The notes beneath the pieces are model-generated. The model was not told the origin of the DNA, did not search any database, and was given only the letters and a program-made list of their open reading frames with translations. The position numbers and the translations under genes are program-made. A stretch of 64,000 nucleotides of DNA, taken from assembly GCA_902362925.1 (NCBI GenBank), contig CABIYL010000006.1; one strand, 5' to 3'. This stretch comes from Pseudoflavonifractor sp902362925. Lineage in GTDB: Bacteria; Bacillota; Clostridia; Oscillospirales; Oscillospiraceae. This document shows, in pieces, positions 40,704-50,855 of this stretch (the stretch's first letter is position 1; the number at the start of each line of letters is the position of its first letter).

Positions 40704-41963
40704 ATGGCAAAGGTACTGATCATCGGCTGCGGCGGCGTGGCCGGAGTGGCCATTCACAAGTGCTGCCAGAACAGCGAGGTTTTTGAGGAGATCTGCATCG
40801 CCAGCCGCACCGTCAGCAAGTGCGAGGCCGTGAAGGCCCAGCTGGAGGGCAAGACCAAGACCAAAATCACCACCGCCCAGGTGGACGCCGACAAGGTGGA
40901 CGAAGTGATCGCCCTCATCAAGAAGGTCCAGCCCGACCTGGTGATGAACATCGCCCTCCCCTATCAGGATCTCACCATCATGGACGCCTGTCTGGCCTGC
41001 GGCGTCAACTACATGGACACCGCCAACTACGAGCCCGAGGACATCGACGACCCCGAGTGGCGCGCCGTCTACGACAAGCGCTGCAAGGAGGAGGGCTTCT
41101 CCGCCTACTTCGACTACTCCTGGCAGTGGGCCTACAAGGAGAAGTTCGAGAAGGCCGGTCTCACCGCCCTGCTGGGTTCCGGCTTCGACCCCGGCGTGAC
41201 TCAGGCCTACTGCGCCTACGCCCAGAAGCACCTCTTCGATGAGATCGACACCATCGACATTCTGGACTGCAACGGCGGCGACCACGGCTACCCCTTCGCC
41301 ACCAACTTCAACCCCGAGATCAACCTCCGTGAGGTGTCCGCCCCCGGCTCCTACTGGGAAAACGGCCACTGGGTGGAGATCCCCGCCATGTCCATCAAGC
41401 GGGAGTACAACTTCGACCAGGTTGGTCAGAAGGATATGTACCTCCTCCACCACGAGGAGATTGAGTCCCTGGCCAAGAACATCCCCGGCGTCAAGCGCAT
41501 CCGCTTCTTCATGACCTTCGGCCAGAGCTACCTGACCCACATGAAGTGTCTGGAGAACGTGGGCATGCTGTCCACCACTCCCGTGGAGTTTGAGGGCCAC
41601 CAGATTGTGCCCATCCAGTTCCTCAAGGCCCTGCTGCCCGACCCCGCCTCCCTGGGCCCCCGCACCGTGGGCAAGACCAACATCGGCTGCATCTTCACTG
41701 GCAAGAAGGACGGCAAGGAGAAGACCGCCTACATCTACAATGTCTGCGACCACCAGGAGTGCTATAAGGAGGTTGGCTCCCAAGCCATCAGCTACACCAC
41801 CGGCGTGCCCGCCATGATCGGCGCTATGATGCTCCTCACCGGCAAGTGGAACAAGCCCGGCGTGTACACCGTGGAGGAGTTCGATCCCGATCCCTACATG
41901 GACGCCCTGAACAAGTGGGGCCTGCCCTGGCAGATCAACGACAACCCCGCTCTGGTGGACTGA
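40704..41963 (+). CDS. Carboxynorspermidine/carboxyspermidine synthase (saccharopine dehydrogenase family)
   Basis: 419 aa. N-terminal Rossmann motif VLIIGCGGVAGVAIH and saccharopine-dehydrogenase-like body (FDYSWQWAYKEKFEKAGLTALLGSGFDPGVTQAY). Its pairing with nspC identifies it as the enzyme that reductively condenses L-aspartate semialdehyde with putrescine (or diaminopropane) to carboxyspermidine (or carboxynorspermidine). Good AGGAGG ribosome site. Part of the polyamine operon. Confidence 0.92.
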   Translation: MAKVLIIGCGGVAGVAIHKCCQNSEVFEEICIASRTVSKCEAVKAQLEGKTKTKITTAQVDADKVDEVIALIKKVQPDLVMNIALPYQDLTIMDACLACGVNYMDTANYEPEDIDDPEWRAVYDKRCKEEGFSAYFDYSWQWAYKEKFEKAGLTALLGSGFDPGVTQAYCAYAQKHLFDEIDTIDILDCNGGDHGYPFATNFNPEINLREVSAPGSYWENGHWVEIPAMSIKREYNFDQVGQKDMYLLHHEEIESLAKNIPGVKRIRFFMTFGQSYLTHMKCLENVGMLSTTPVEFEGHQIVPIQFLKALLPDPASLGPRTVGKTNIGCIFTGKKDGKEKTAYIYNVCDHQECYKEVGSQAISYTTGVPAMIGAMMLLTGKWNKPGVYTVEEFDPDPYMDALNKWGLPWQINDNPALVD

Positions 41964-41966
41964 GCC

Positions 41967-43088
<1,122 letters not shown>

Positions 43089-43106
43089 GGTTGCTTTTAT
43101 GCAAAC

Positions 43107-43114
43107 GCAGCAGA
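43107..43114 (+). other. Right recombination core of the cotJC element
   Basis: GCAGCAGA, aligned with GCAGCGGA at 34103-34110. The GA dinucleotide (43113-43114) is the centre of the predicted attP palindrome. Confidence 0.75.
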
Positions 43115-43304
43115 GCAGAAGGCACGCGTGACCTACGACAATATCCTGCGCATGTCTGACGACCCTGACGTCAACGACGTCATCCGCTTCCTTCGCGAGC
43201 GGGAAATCGTCCATTTCCAGCGCTTCGGCGAGGCGGTCCGCCTGGCCAAGGAGAAGATGGACCAGAAAAACGTCTACTTCACCAACCCTGCCTTTGACAA
43301 ATAA
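43107..43304 (+). pseudogene. cotJC: cotJC 3' portion, separated by the intervening element
   Basis: In the frame starting GCA at 43107 the translation is AAEQKARVTYDNILRMSDDP, then DVNDVIRFLREREIVHFQ, ending in NPAFDK: 65 codons of CotJC C-terminus with no break. It includes the family's Glu of AAEQKAR and the His of EREIVHFQ, the two manganese ligands missing from the upstream piece. It has no ribosome site or in-frame start of its own; the only nearby ATG (43099) is in another frame. It is expressed only if joined to 34108. Confidence 0.93.
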
Positions 43305-43309
43305 AAACA

Positions 43310-43341
43310 CAAGGGCCTCCGGCAAATGCCGGAGGCCCTTG
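43310..43341 (+). terminator. Terminator of the cotJ operon
   Basis: A perfect 15-bp stem (43310-43324 with 43327-43341) directly after the cotJC stop, followed by a weak T-containing stretch. Confidence 0.7.
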
Positions 43342-43349
43342 CTCTTATA

Positions 43350-43386
43350 CAAAAACAGGCGGCGCGGAAAATTCCGCGTCGCCTGT
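43350..43386 (-). terminator. Terminator of the LRR/SLH surface protein gene
   Basis: A 15-bp stem with one G:U pair (43355-43369 with 43372-43386), followed on the minus strand by T5. Confidence 0.85.
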
Positions 43387-43393
43387 TCTACTG

Positions 43394-46300
43394 TTACAGG
43401 GTAGTCAGGGACACAAACCGGGTCAGCATAGCCGCGACCTCAGCACGGGTGCTGTCGGCCTGGGGCCGCAGCTGACCGTTGTTGTCGCCGGTCAGAATAC
43501 CGTTGGCGCACGCCCACTCCATGGCATCGCGTGCCCAGGAGGAGACCTGCGCCCCATCCTGGAAGCTCTCCAGCCTTCCGTCGGAGGCAACCGCAGGGCT
43601 GCCGGCAGAGCGGTAGAGCATCAGGGCCAGGGTCTCACGGGTAATAGGCGCGTTGGGGTCAAAGAGGCCGGCAGAGGTGCCGCTGGTAATCCCCTGCTCT
43701 GCCGCCCAGTCAGCCGCAGTGCTGTACCAGGTGCCCTGAGGCACATCCTGGAAGCTGCCGCTTGCAGTGGGAATAGGACTGCCCTCCAGCCGGTGGAGCA
43801 CCGTAACCAGCATGGAGCGAGTCATGGTGTCATAAGGGGCAAACCCGCCGTTGCCCACGCCGGAGAACAGCTCACGGCTGGCGGTAAACTGGACGGGATC
43901 GGCGAACCAGTCGCCGGCAGCCACATCGGAAAAGTTCTTGCTGTTATCCACCAGCTCAATGGAGGCGGACTCATCCAGCCGGACAGACAGGACGCCGTCC
44001 TGATACACCGAGCGGGACAGCACCTGACGGGTTCCGTCCGCCAGAATCCGGACTGCCACAGTGCCTGAGCTGGCCGTCTTGCAGGGAATTCGGAGTGTAG
44101 CATGGTCCACGCCATTGGGAACGGTCACCTGAGCGGTCACCTTGCCACCGGGCGCAGTGGTCACCTGAGCAGTAGCGCCGGTCTTTTCGTCCGTCACAGT
44201 CACGGTGACAGGCTCCTCAGGCTTCTCAACAGAACCACCGCCAGTGCTTCCGCCGCCGGTACTGCCACCACCACCGGTGTTTCCGCCACCGCCGGTACCT
44301 CCGCCGCCCTCAGGCGGGGTGACAGGTTCCTGGTCGGCAGTGGGAACCTGGCTAATCTGCTTCCAGGCATCTGCACCGGCCTTCTGAGCCGCATCCACCG
44401 AATCGGTGGAACGGATAGCGGCCAGACCGCTGTTCAGTGCACTGGACAACGCCGCCTGACCTTTAGCGGAATACTTGCTCTGGTCCAGACTGTCATACTT
44501 ACTCTGAAGAAGCTGGGTCTCGGTGTGCTTCTGCCCGGACAGCTCATAGCGCTGCTCCAGGTCGGCGGACACACTCTCACTGATGCAGTTTTTCAGCTTC
44601 GCATCCAGAGACTCATAATCGGAAATGGCGTCCTGATAGGCGCTCAGGTGCTCTTCCTGCACCTGAGCCATAGACCGGAGGGTCAGGTCATCAAGGGACT
44701 CGACCCATTCGGCCGCCTCACCAAGGGTCATCAGCTTGTCGGCATCAGCCTGGAGCTGCTCCGCAGCCTTGCCTACCACCTGCTTGCGGTCAGCCTCGTT
44801 TACGAGGGTGCTGCGGGTTGCCAGCTGGTTCTGAGTCAGGTCCTTCAGTGCGGCCTGCGCCAGAGTGATGGCCTGCCCAGCGTTGGACTCGGTCAGCGTC
44901 TTGGCGGACACACTGTCAAGCGCAGTTCTGTGCTCGGACTTCCAGGAAGAGGTAATCTCCTCCACACGGTCCTCGAGAGTAGGGACAGCCTCCATGGCCG
45001 CCTTGGCATCCTCCACAGCCTTGTTCATCACAGAAATGGAGTCGGCGCCCTGAATCTTACTCATGGCCTCTGTATAGGCGCCGGAGAGCACACCCCAGTC
45101 CTCTTTGGTATAAGAGGCTTCGCTGTATGTCTTGAACGCTGTCTCCAGATTCTCCAGATAGGGCTTCTGAATCTCGCTGTGGGATGTTCTCCACACTGCA
45201 TAGAGGGTCACCACTCCGTCAGCCTCACCGGTCAGGCTCTGAACCTGAGCCCCATCAGCATAGCGTACAGTACCCTCCGGCATAGTGGCCCAGCCGGCAA
45301 ACTCCTTGCCCTCCTTGGTGAAGGTGTTGGCCTCCAGCGTAACGTTCTGGCCGTAGGTGGCAGTCATGGTCTTGACCTCACCCTCACCGCCGTTGGGGTT
45401 CAGCTGGATGGTATACTGATTGGGTGCCCACTGGGCATAGAGGGTAATGCGGTCGCCGTCGGTCTTACGGCCAGCCAGGTTCAGCACCTCAGCGCCGTCT
45501 GCATAGTCCGTTCCATCGCCTCGTGGCTGCGTGTTCCACTTGGAGAAGGTGTAACCGTAGCGCTTGAGGGACGTGCTTTCGGGCAGCGTGACCTTGCTGT
45601 CCCACTGGGCAGACACACCGGCAATGGAACCATTGCCGCCATTGGCGGAAAAATAGATGGTATACTTGTTGGGAATCCGCCGGCTGTACAGGGTCTGTCC
45701 TGCGGCCTCAAGCTCAGCGGGTGCGGGAGTCTGGAACTCGGGATCCAGGAACCAGGCCGCCCGGTCATGGCCATCGATGGGGTCCTGCTCCTCGTAGTCG
45801 TCCAAATAGACGATAAGGCCAGGCTGATTGGGCAGGTAAATCTTCTCCATGAAATTGTTCCGCGCCACAAAGCCGCCGCCCTGCAGCTTGGTGTTGTGAC
45901 TCATATCCAGTTCCGTGAGCCGGTTATGGTCGATGTGCAGGAAGGTGAGATCTTCAAGCTTGCTTACATCAATGGAGGTCAGACGGTTGTCAAAGGTCTC
46001 AATGAATACCAGTTTGGTGTTGTCGGTCAGGTCCAGGCTGGTCAGCAGGTTGTTCCGGCAATACATAGACAACAGGTCTGTGCATCCGGTCAACGTCAGG
46101 CTGGTCAGCAGGTTCATCTCACAGTTCAGGGCGATCAGCTTGCTGTGGCCAGTCAGATCCAGCTGGGTAATTCGGTTAAAGCTGCAGCTGAGATGCTCCA
46201 GATTCATATTCTGAGACACGTCCAGGCTGGTCAGCCGGTTATTGGAGCAATACAGCTGAACCAGCGCAGGGTTCTGGGACAGATCCAGCTGCGTCAGGTT

Positions 46301-46624
46301 ATTCCGGGAACAGTCCAGCAACTGAAGATTGGGGAACACCTCCAGGCCTTCCAAACTAGTCAGGCCCAGGCCGGAGAGATTCAGCTCCGTCACCGCCTGG
46401 CGCTCCTCTTCTGTCAGGATGCCGTCCGCACCCACGCCGCCGAGGTTACTGGACTTCAGCAGCCAGGCCTGAAACTTTTGGTCCCGGAATACCTCTGTAA
46501 TATTAATATCTCCCATATAAGTGCGGGGCTGCATGACAGCAAGGGCCGTTGCAGGCATAGAGAGCTGACCAACCAGAGCAATCGCGGTCAGCGCGATGGG
46601 TATTTTTTTGATATCTGGTTTCAT
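43394..46624 (-). CDS. Surface protein: leucine-rich repeats, InlB-type repeats, SLH domains
   Basis: 1076 aa. Signal peptide (residues ~1-30, ends PATALAV), about nine LRR units (~70-270, pattern LTSLDLTDNTKL), two or three Listeria-Bacteroides (InlB B) repeats (~310-480, YTIYFSANGGNGS...TLYAQW), an alpha-helical Ala/Gln-rich stalk (~480-770), a Gly/Ser/Thr linker with GGGSTGGGS repeats (~780-810), and three C-terminal SLH repeats (FSDVAAGDWFADPVQF; FQDVPQGTWYSTAADWA; FQDGAQVSSWARDAMEWA) that bind the wall. Probably a cell-surface adhesin or sensor. It is monocistronic with a consensus promoter. Confidence 0.9.
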   Translation of the reverse strand: MKPDIKKIPIALTAIALVGQLSMPATALAVMQPRTYMGDINITEVFRDQKFQAWLLKSSNLGGVGADGILTEEERQAVTELNLSGLGLTSLEGLEVFPNLQLLDCSRNNLTQLDLSQNPALVQLYCSNNRLTSLDVSQNMNLEHLSCSFNRITQLDLTGHSKLIALNCEMNLLTSLTLTGCTDLLSMYCRNNLLTSLDLTDNTKLVFIETFDNRLTSIDVSKLEDLTFLHIDHNRLTELDMSHNTKLQGGGFVARNNFMEKIYLPNQPGLIVYLDDYEEQDPIDGHDRAAWFLDPEFQTPAPAELEAAGQTLYSRRIPNKYTIYFSANGGNGSIAGVSAQWDSKVTLPESTSLKRYGYTFSKWNTQPRGDGTDYADGAEVLNLAGRKTDGDRITLYAQWAPNQYTIQLNPNGGEGEVKTMTATYGQNVTLEANTFTKEGKEFAGWATMPEGTVRYADGAQVQSLTGEADGVVTLYAVWRTSHSEIQKPYLENLETAFKTYSEASYTKEDWGVLSGAYTEAMSKIQGADSISVMNKAVEDAKAAMEAVPTLEDRVEEITSSWKSEHRTALDSVSAKTLTESNAGQAITLAQAALKDLTQNQLATRSTLVNEADRKQVVGKAAEQLQADADKLMTLGEAAEWVESLDDLTLRSMAQVQEEHLSAYQDAISDYESLDAKLKNCISESVSADLEQRYELSGQKHTETQLLQSKYDSLDQSKYSAKGQAALSSALNSGLAAIRSTDSVDAAQKAGADAWKQISQVPTADQEPVTPPEGGGGTGGGGNTGGGGSTGGGSTGGGSVEKPEEPVTVTVTDEKTGATAQVTTAPGGKVTAQVTVPNGVDHATLRIPCKTASSGTVAVRILADGTRQVLSRSVYQDGVLSVRLDESASIELVDNSKNFSDVAAGDWFADPVQFTASRELFSGVGNGGFAPYDTMTRSMLVTVLHRLEGSPIPTASGSFQDVPQGTWYSTAADWAAEQGITSGTSAGLFDPNAPITRETLALMLYRSAGSPAVASDGRLESFQDGAQVSSWARDAMEWACANGILTGDNNGQLRPQADSTRAEVAAMLTRFVSLTTL

Positions 46625-46681
46625 TTCCTTCTCCTGTTTTGTAATAATTCCATACTATGTTACTATTCATTGAGCGGCATC

Positions 46682-46710
46682 ATTATAGAGCCTCTTATCC
46701 CTATTGTCAA
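46682..46710 (-). promoter_or_regulatory. Consensus promoter of the surface protein gene
   Basis: On the minus strand TTGACA (46705-46710), 17-base spacer, TATAAT (46682-46687); both hexamers are perfect consensus, 58 bases upstream of the start. Confidence 0.88.
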
Positions 46711-46827
46711 TGGACAATGAGGAGTTTTTAAAATTTGCCTTGCTATTTTTATCAAAGAAAGCGCACTTACAAAATTCATGTAGCTTCTCTATGATGTAAC
46801 CCATCTTTTCCATAGGCTCTTTTGGAC

Positions 46828-46870
46828 AAAAAAACATGCCCTTCAGCATACAGCCGAAAGACATGTTTTT
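46828..46870 (-). terminator. Terminator after rsgA
   Basis: A long hairpin with AAAAACATG/CATGTTTTT outer arms and an inner CTTTCGGC/GCTGAAGG stem, ending on the minus strand in T7. Confidence 0.7.
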
Positions 46871-46877
46871 GATTTCA

Positions 46878-47777
46878 TTATGTTCCCCGCTTCTTTTCTT
46901 CCCAGTCTTTGCGCTGAGCGGCCTCCTCATAGAGGCGGACATAGCTGGCATGTCTGCTGCGTGCAATTTCTCCTGCCTTCACAGCTGCAAGCACTGCACA
47001 GCCTTTTTCCTTTACGTGCGCACATCCGGTGAACCGGCACTGATCCAGATAAGGCATAAATTCCCGGAAGGTGGCCGCAAGGTCCTCCTTGCGGCATCCC
47101 TCCATCTGCTCAGTATCAAAGGAAGAGAATCCAGGGGTATCCGCCACAATCGCACCGTTCTTCAGGCGGAACAACTCTACGTGACGGGTGGTATGTCTGC
47201 CGCGTCCCAGCTTATCGCTGACCTCGCCTACCGGAAGGCCAAAACCCGGCTCCAGCGCATTGAGAATACTGGATTTCCCTACGCCGGAGTTGCCTGTAAA
47301 GGCAGAAACCTTCCCGGCAATTATCTCGGCCAGCTCGTCAATTCCCTCCCCTGTCTCAGCGCTGACACGCAGCGTGGTGAAGCCGGCGGAGTGGTAAATC
47401 TCATAGAGAGACTGTGCCGAATCCAGATCGCACTTATTGAGGCATACGATGCTCTCGCAGCCCTTCCAGGATGCCAGCGAGATCATACGGTCGATGAGGA
47501 ACGGGTCTGTAACTGGGATGGCGCCCGATGCGATAATCACCATCTGGTCAATGTTGGCCACTGCCGGACGCTGGAACTGGTTGCGGCGGGGCAGAATCTC
47601 GTCCACAGCACCGCTGCCGTCCGGCAGCGGCGTGAAGCGGACCCGATCTCCCACAAGCGGGGAGATTTTGGCGTGGCGGAAGCGCCCCCTGGCCCGGCAG
47701 GCCGTAGGGGCAGCTCCGCTTCCGTCGTCCACATAATAGAAGCCGCTGAGGGCTTTCAAAATAATGCCTTCACTCAT
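46878..47777 (-). CDS. rsgA: Ribosome small subunit-dependent GTPase A
   Basis: 299 aa. OB fold, circularly permuted GTPase with NKCDL (G4) before GNSGVGKSS (G1) and DTPGFSSF (G3), then a Cys/His zinc segment (CRFTGCAHVKEKGC). RsgA acts in late 30S subunit maturation. It overlaps prkC by 4 bases, the common prkC-rsgA arrangement in Firmicutes. Confidence 0.95.
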   Translation of the reverse strand: MSEGIILKALSGFYYVDDGSGAAPTACRARGRFRHAKISPLVGDRVRFTPLPDGSGAVDEILPRRNQFQRPAVANIDQMVIIASGAIPVTDPFLIDRMISLASWKGCESIVCLNKCDLDSAQSLYEIYHSAGFTTLRVSAETGEGIDELAEIIAGKVSAFTGNSGVGKSSILNALEPGFGLPVGEVSDKLGRGRHTTRHVELFRLKNGAIVADTPGFSSFDTEQMEGCRKEDLAATFREFMPYLDQCRFTGCAHVKEKGCAVLAAVKAGEIARSRHASYVRLYEEAAQRKDWEEKKRGT

Positions 47778-49912
47778 TTTACAAAATCAATATAGGTGGT
47801 GCTCTGGAGCTGATCGTCCAGATAGACGCACACCTCTGCCTGCATGGTACCTTCCGGTGCGCTAAGCGGCGGCGTGATTACCCGGAATACCGTGTCCACC
47901 GTATCATCGTACTGGGTCTGGCCGTTCACTGTCACCACCACATGAACCAGATCCCGGTCAGAGGGCAGCTCGATCCGGATGGTCTTCTGCACTGTGGGCT
48001 GAGAAGGAGACGGAGAGGGACTGGGCGATACGCTCTCAGTGGGCGGCGTGGTGGGCTCGCTCTCAGAGGGCTCAGGGGGCTCTGTCGCGCCTGCGTTGGG
48101 GTCCGGTCCCTTGCTGACCGTCAGGTTGACGATGGTCTTGGGCAGGACCTCCGTTCTGGGCTCCTTATCCTGGCTGACCACATAGCCGGCGGGCTGAACG
48201 TCGTCATAGACCTCCACAGGGGTTCCCAGAATCAGGTCCATCTTCTCCAGCCACTTCTTGGCCTGCTCCAGGGGCTGGCCCCGCAGGTCAATCATGGGGA
48301 TGGGCTCAAGGTCGGGTCCGGTACTCACCACCAGCGTGACCTCATCCCCCGCCTTGAGTGCGGTTCCCTCTTCAGGGCTCTGGGAGATGATATAGTCCTT
48401 TGTGACTTCCTCAGATGCCTGCTCTTCCACCTTTACGACAATCCCCTTGCTCTCCAGCAGGGTCTTGACCTCGTCCAGCTTCTTGTTCTCATAGTCGCCC
48501 ATCTTGATATCAGAGGCGCTGCCGCCGCTGACTGTCACCTTGATGGTGCGCTCACCGGACTGAACCTGGGTACCCGAATCAGGGCTCTGCTCGATGATCT
48601 CCCCTTCCGGGTATTCTTCGCTTTCCACCGTTTTTTCGATTTCCACTGTAAAGCCATTTTCCAATACAGCGCTGTCATTCTGGGCTTCTTCCAGGGTCAT
48701 GCCCACTACCTGAGGGGTGGTGTACAGGGGAATATTCGGATTGAGCAGAGGTCCCAGGAAGGACACCCACAGGAAATATCCGATTCCGGCCAGGAAGATG
48801 ATGATGGCGCCTATGGCAAGAATGACAGGGACCGGACTTCCCTTTTCCGACCGGCCGTGGCGGTCATAGTCGTCATAGTCGTCCTCATAGTCCTCTTCCC
48901 GGCTCTTGCGGCGCCGCTGGGGTTCCTGTATCCCTCTGCCCTGACTGTTTCCGGCAGTCTGGCGGGCTGCCCCACTGCCTGTGCCGTGAAAGGTGTTGTG
49001 CGTGCCCCCGGTCTTCATGACCTGAGTGGGCTCATCGTTGCTGTTGAGCAGGTCCACGTCGGCATAGTCAAAGTTGATGCTGGGGTTCTTCCGGAACTCC
49101 TCCAGGTCCACCAGCATGGCGTCAGCGGAGACATAGCGCTGATCCACGTTGGATGCCATGGCCTTCATGGTGATCTCCTCCAACGCCTCGGGGATATCAG
49201 GGTTGATCTCACGGGGAGAGAGCGGGATGGAGTTGATGTGCTGAATGGCCACCGAGATGGGCGAGTCGCCCTCATAGGGCAGGCGTCCGGTCAGCATCTC
49301 ATAGAGCACCACACCGGCGGAGTAGATATCGCTGCGGGCGTCGATATAGCTGCCCCGTGCCTGTTCAGGCGAGATATAGTGGACGGACCCAAGCGCCTCC
49401 TGGGTCAGGGTATTCTGAGCCGCAGAGGTGAGCCGGGCAATGCCGAAGTCAGCCACCTTCACGCTGCCGTCCCGCAGCACCATGATATTGTGGGGCTTGA
49501 TATCCCGGTGGATGATGCCGCGGCTATGGGCGTGGGAGAGGCCCTTCATAATCTGGGTAATAAAATGCAGGGCTTCACGCCAGTTCAGCGGCTCTCCCTT
49601 CTTCTGCATGTACTGCTTGAGGGTAATGCCGTCAATCAGCTCCATGACGATATAGTCCAGATCGTCGGAGTGGGAGACGTCGTACACTGCCACAATGTTG
49701 GGGTGGGACAGCATGGCGACAGCCTGGGACTCGTCGTGGAACCGGCGGCGGAACTCCGCGTCCTGGGCCAGATCGCTCTTCAGAATTTTGATGGCGACCA
49801 GCCGGTTGAGCCGGTGGCAACGGGCCTTATACACCACTGCCATACCGCCGGAGCCGATCCGCTCCAGGATTTCATATCGGTTATCGAGTAATTTACCTAT
49901 GTATTGATCCAT
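47774..49912 (-). CDS. prkC: Ser/Thr protein kinase with PASTA domains
   Basis: 712 aa. Hanks-type kinase domain (~1-270: GSGGMAVVYKARC, Lys in VAIKILKSD, IIHRDIKPHNIMV, VADFGIAR), basic juxtamembrane region, a single transmembrane helix (VILAIGAIIIFLAGIGYFLW), then three PASTA repeats (~395-600), a Pro/Ser/Thr linker and a C-terminal beta domain. PASTA domains bind muropeptides; PrkC controls growth, wall metabolism and spore germination in relatives. Its phosphatase partner lies upstream. Confidence 0.95.
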   Translation of the reverse strand: MDQYIGKLLDNRYEILERIGSGGMAVVYKARCHRLNRLVAIKILKSDLAQDAEFRRRFHDESQAVAMLSHPNIVAVYDVSHSDDLDYIVMELIDGITLKQYMQKKGEPLNWREALHFITQIMKGLSHAHSRGIIHRDIKPHNIMVLRDGSVKVADFGIARLTSAAQNTLTQEALGSVHYISPEQARGSYIDARSDIYSAGVVLYEMLTGRLPYEGDSPISVAIQHINSIPLSPREINPDIPEALEEITMKAMASNVDQRYVSADAMLVDLEEFRKNPSINFDYADVDLLNSNDEPTQVMKTGGTHNTFHGTGSGAARQTAGNSQGRGIQEPQRRRKSREEDYEDDYDDYDRHGRSEKGSPVPVILAIGAIIIFLAGIGYFLWVSFLGPLLNPNIPLYTTPQVVGMTLEEAQNDSAVLENGFTVEIEKTVESEEYPEGEIIEQSPDSGTQVQSGERTIKVTVSGGSASDIKMGDYENKKLDEVKTLLESKGIVVKVEEQASEEVTKDYIISQSPEEGTALKAGDEVTLVVSTGPDLEPIPMIDLRGQPLEQAKKWLEKMDLILGTPVEVYDDVQPAGYVVSQDKEPRTEVLPKTIVNLTVSKGPDPNAGATEPPEPSESEPTTPPTESVSPSPSPSPSQPTVQKTIRIELPSDRDLVHVVVTVNGQTQYDDTVDTVFRVITPPLSAPEGTMQAEVCVYLDDQLQSTTYIDFVK

Positions 49913-50062
49913 GGTAAATCTCCTCCTCGAGGGCCTTGTTCACATCAGGTGAGAATGGCCGGATTTTCGTGCGGCTGTGCTGGAAAGCAGTGGCACGCCG
50001 CGGCGCTGTCCGTTTTTGCCCGACAGCCGGCATCTGCCGCACACATGGTACGGCACAATACG

Positions 50063-50788
50063 TCACGCCTGAAGCAGTACCGCCGTCACATTGTCCGGCG
50101 CGCCCCGGGACATGGCGATATCCAGCAGCCGACGGCAGCAGTCCGCTTTCTCTCCGCCGTGGATAATCTCATAGAGTATCTCCTGATCCGTGACGATGTT
50201 GGACAGACCGTCAGAGCACAGCAGCAGGCAGTCTTCCTCATTCAGGTCTAGGCGGTACAGATCAGCTCTCACGTGCTCTTCCGCACCCAGAGCCCGGGTA
50301 ATCAGGTTCTTACGGGGATGAAGCCGGGCTTCCTCGGGCGTAATCCGGCCTTTCTGGACCAGATCCTCCACCACAGAGTGGTCCCGGGTCACACGGGAAA
50401 TGCCCTCCTCCGTCACCAGGTAGCATCTGCTGTCCCCGATGTTGAGGATGTGAGCCCCATGCCCAGTCACCAGCACGGCCACCATGGTGGTGCCCATGCC
50501 CTGACAGGCAGGATCGCTGGCTGCGCGTTCAAATACCGCACGGTTAGCCAGCTCCGCAGCCCCGGCAAGGGCCTCGTCCGGCTCCTGGGCGTCAATGCTG
50601 CCGCTGCGCAGTGCCTCCACAAAGGTATCCACTGCCAGCGTGCTGGCCACATTGCCTGCCTTGGCGCCGCCCATTCCGTCACAGACAACCGCCAGTGCCA
50701 GACCTTCGTCCGGAACGTCCAGGTAATAGGCATCCTGATTCTGATGTCTGACGGCACCACGGTCCGTGATGCCCCACGCTTTTATCAT
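50063..50788 (-). CDS. prpC: Stp1/IreP family PP2C-type Ser/Thr phosphatase
   Basis: 241 aa from ATG 50788 (AGAGG upstream). Metal-binding motifs: TDRGAVRHQNQDAYY, VCDGMGGAKAGNVAS, GDSRCYLV, TRDHSVVEDL, LLCSDGLSN and GAPDNVTAVLL. It reverses PrkC phosphorylation. About 150 bases separate it from prkC, holding only prkC's ribosome site. Confidence 0.93.
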   Translation of the reverse strand: MIKAWGITDRGAVRHQNQDAYYLDVPDEGLALAVVCDGMGGAKAGNVASTLAVDTFVEALRSGSIDAQEPDEALAGAAELANRAVFERAASDPACQGMGTTMVAVLVTGHGAHILNIGDSRCYLVTEEGISRVTRDHSVVEDLVQKGRITPEEARLHPRKNLITRALGAEEHVRADLYRLDLNEEDCLLLCSDGLSNIVTDQEILYEIIHGGEKADCCRRLLDIAMSRGAPDNVTAVLLQA

Positions 50789-50855
50789 GTCGATTGCCTC
50801 TTCTCTGCGGACAGTTTTCTCTCTGCCGTCCTCCGCAAACGGGCGGCGTCTTCTC

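Noticed and set aside
43099..43131. ATG at 43099 as an independent start for the distal cotJC piece
   Set aside because: It is in a different frame from the CotJC codons, stops after ten codons, and has no ribosome site.
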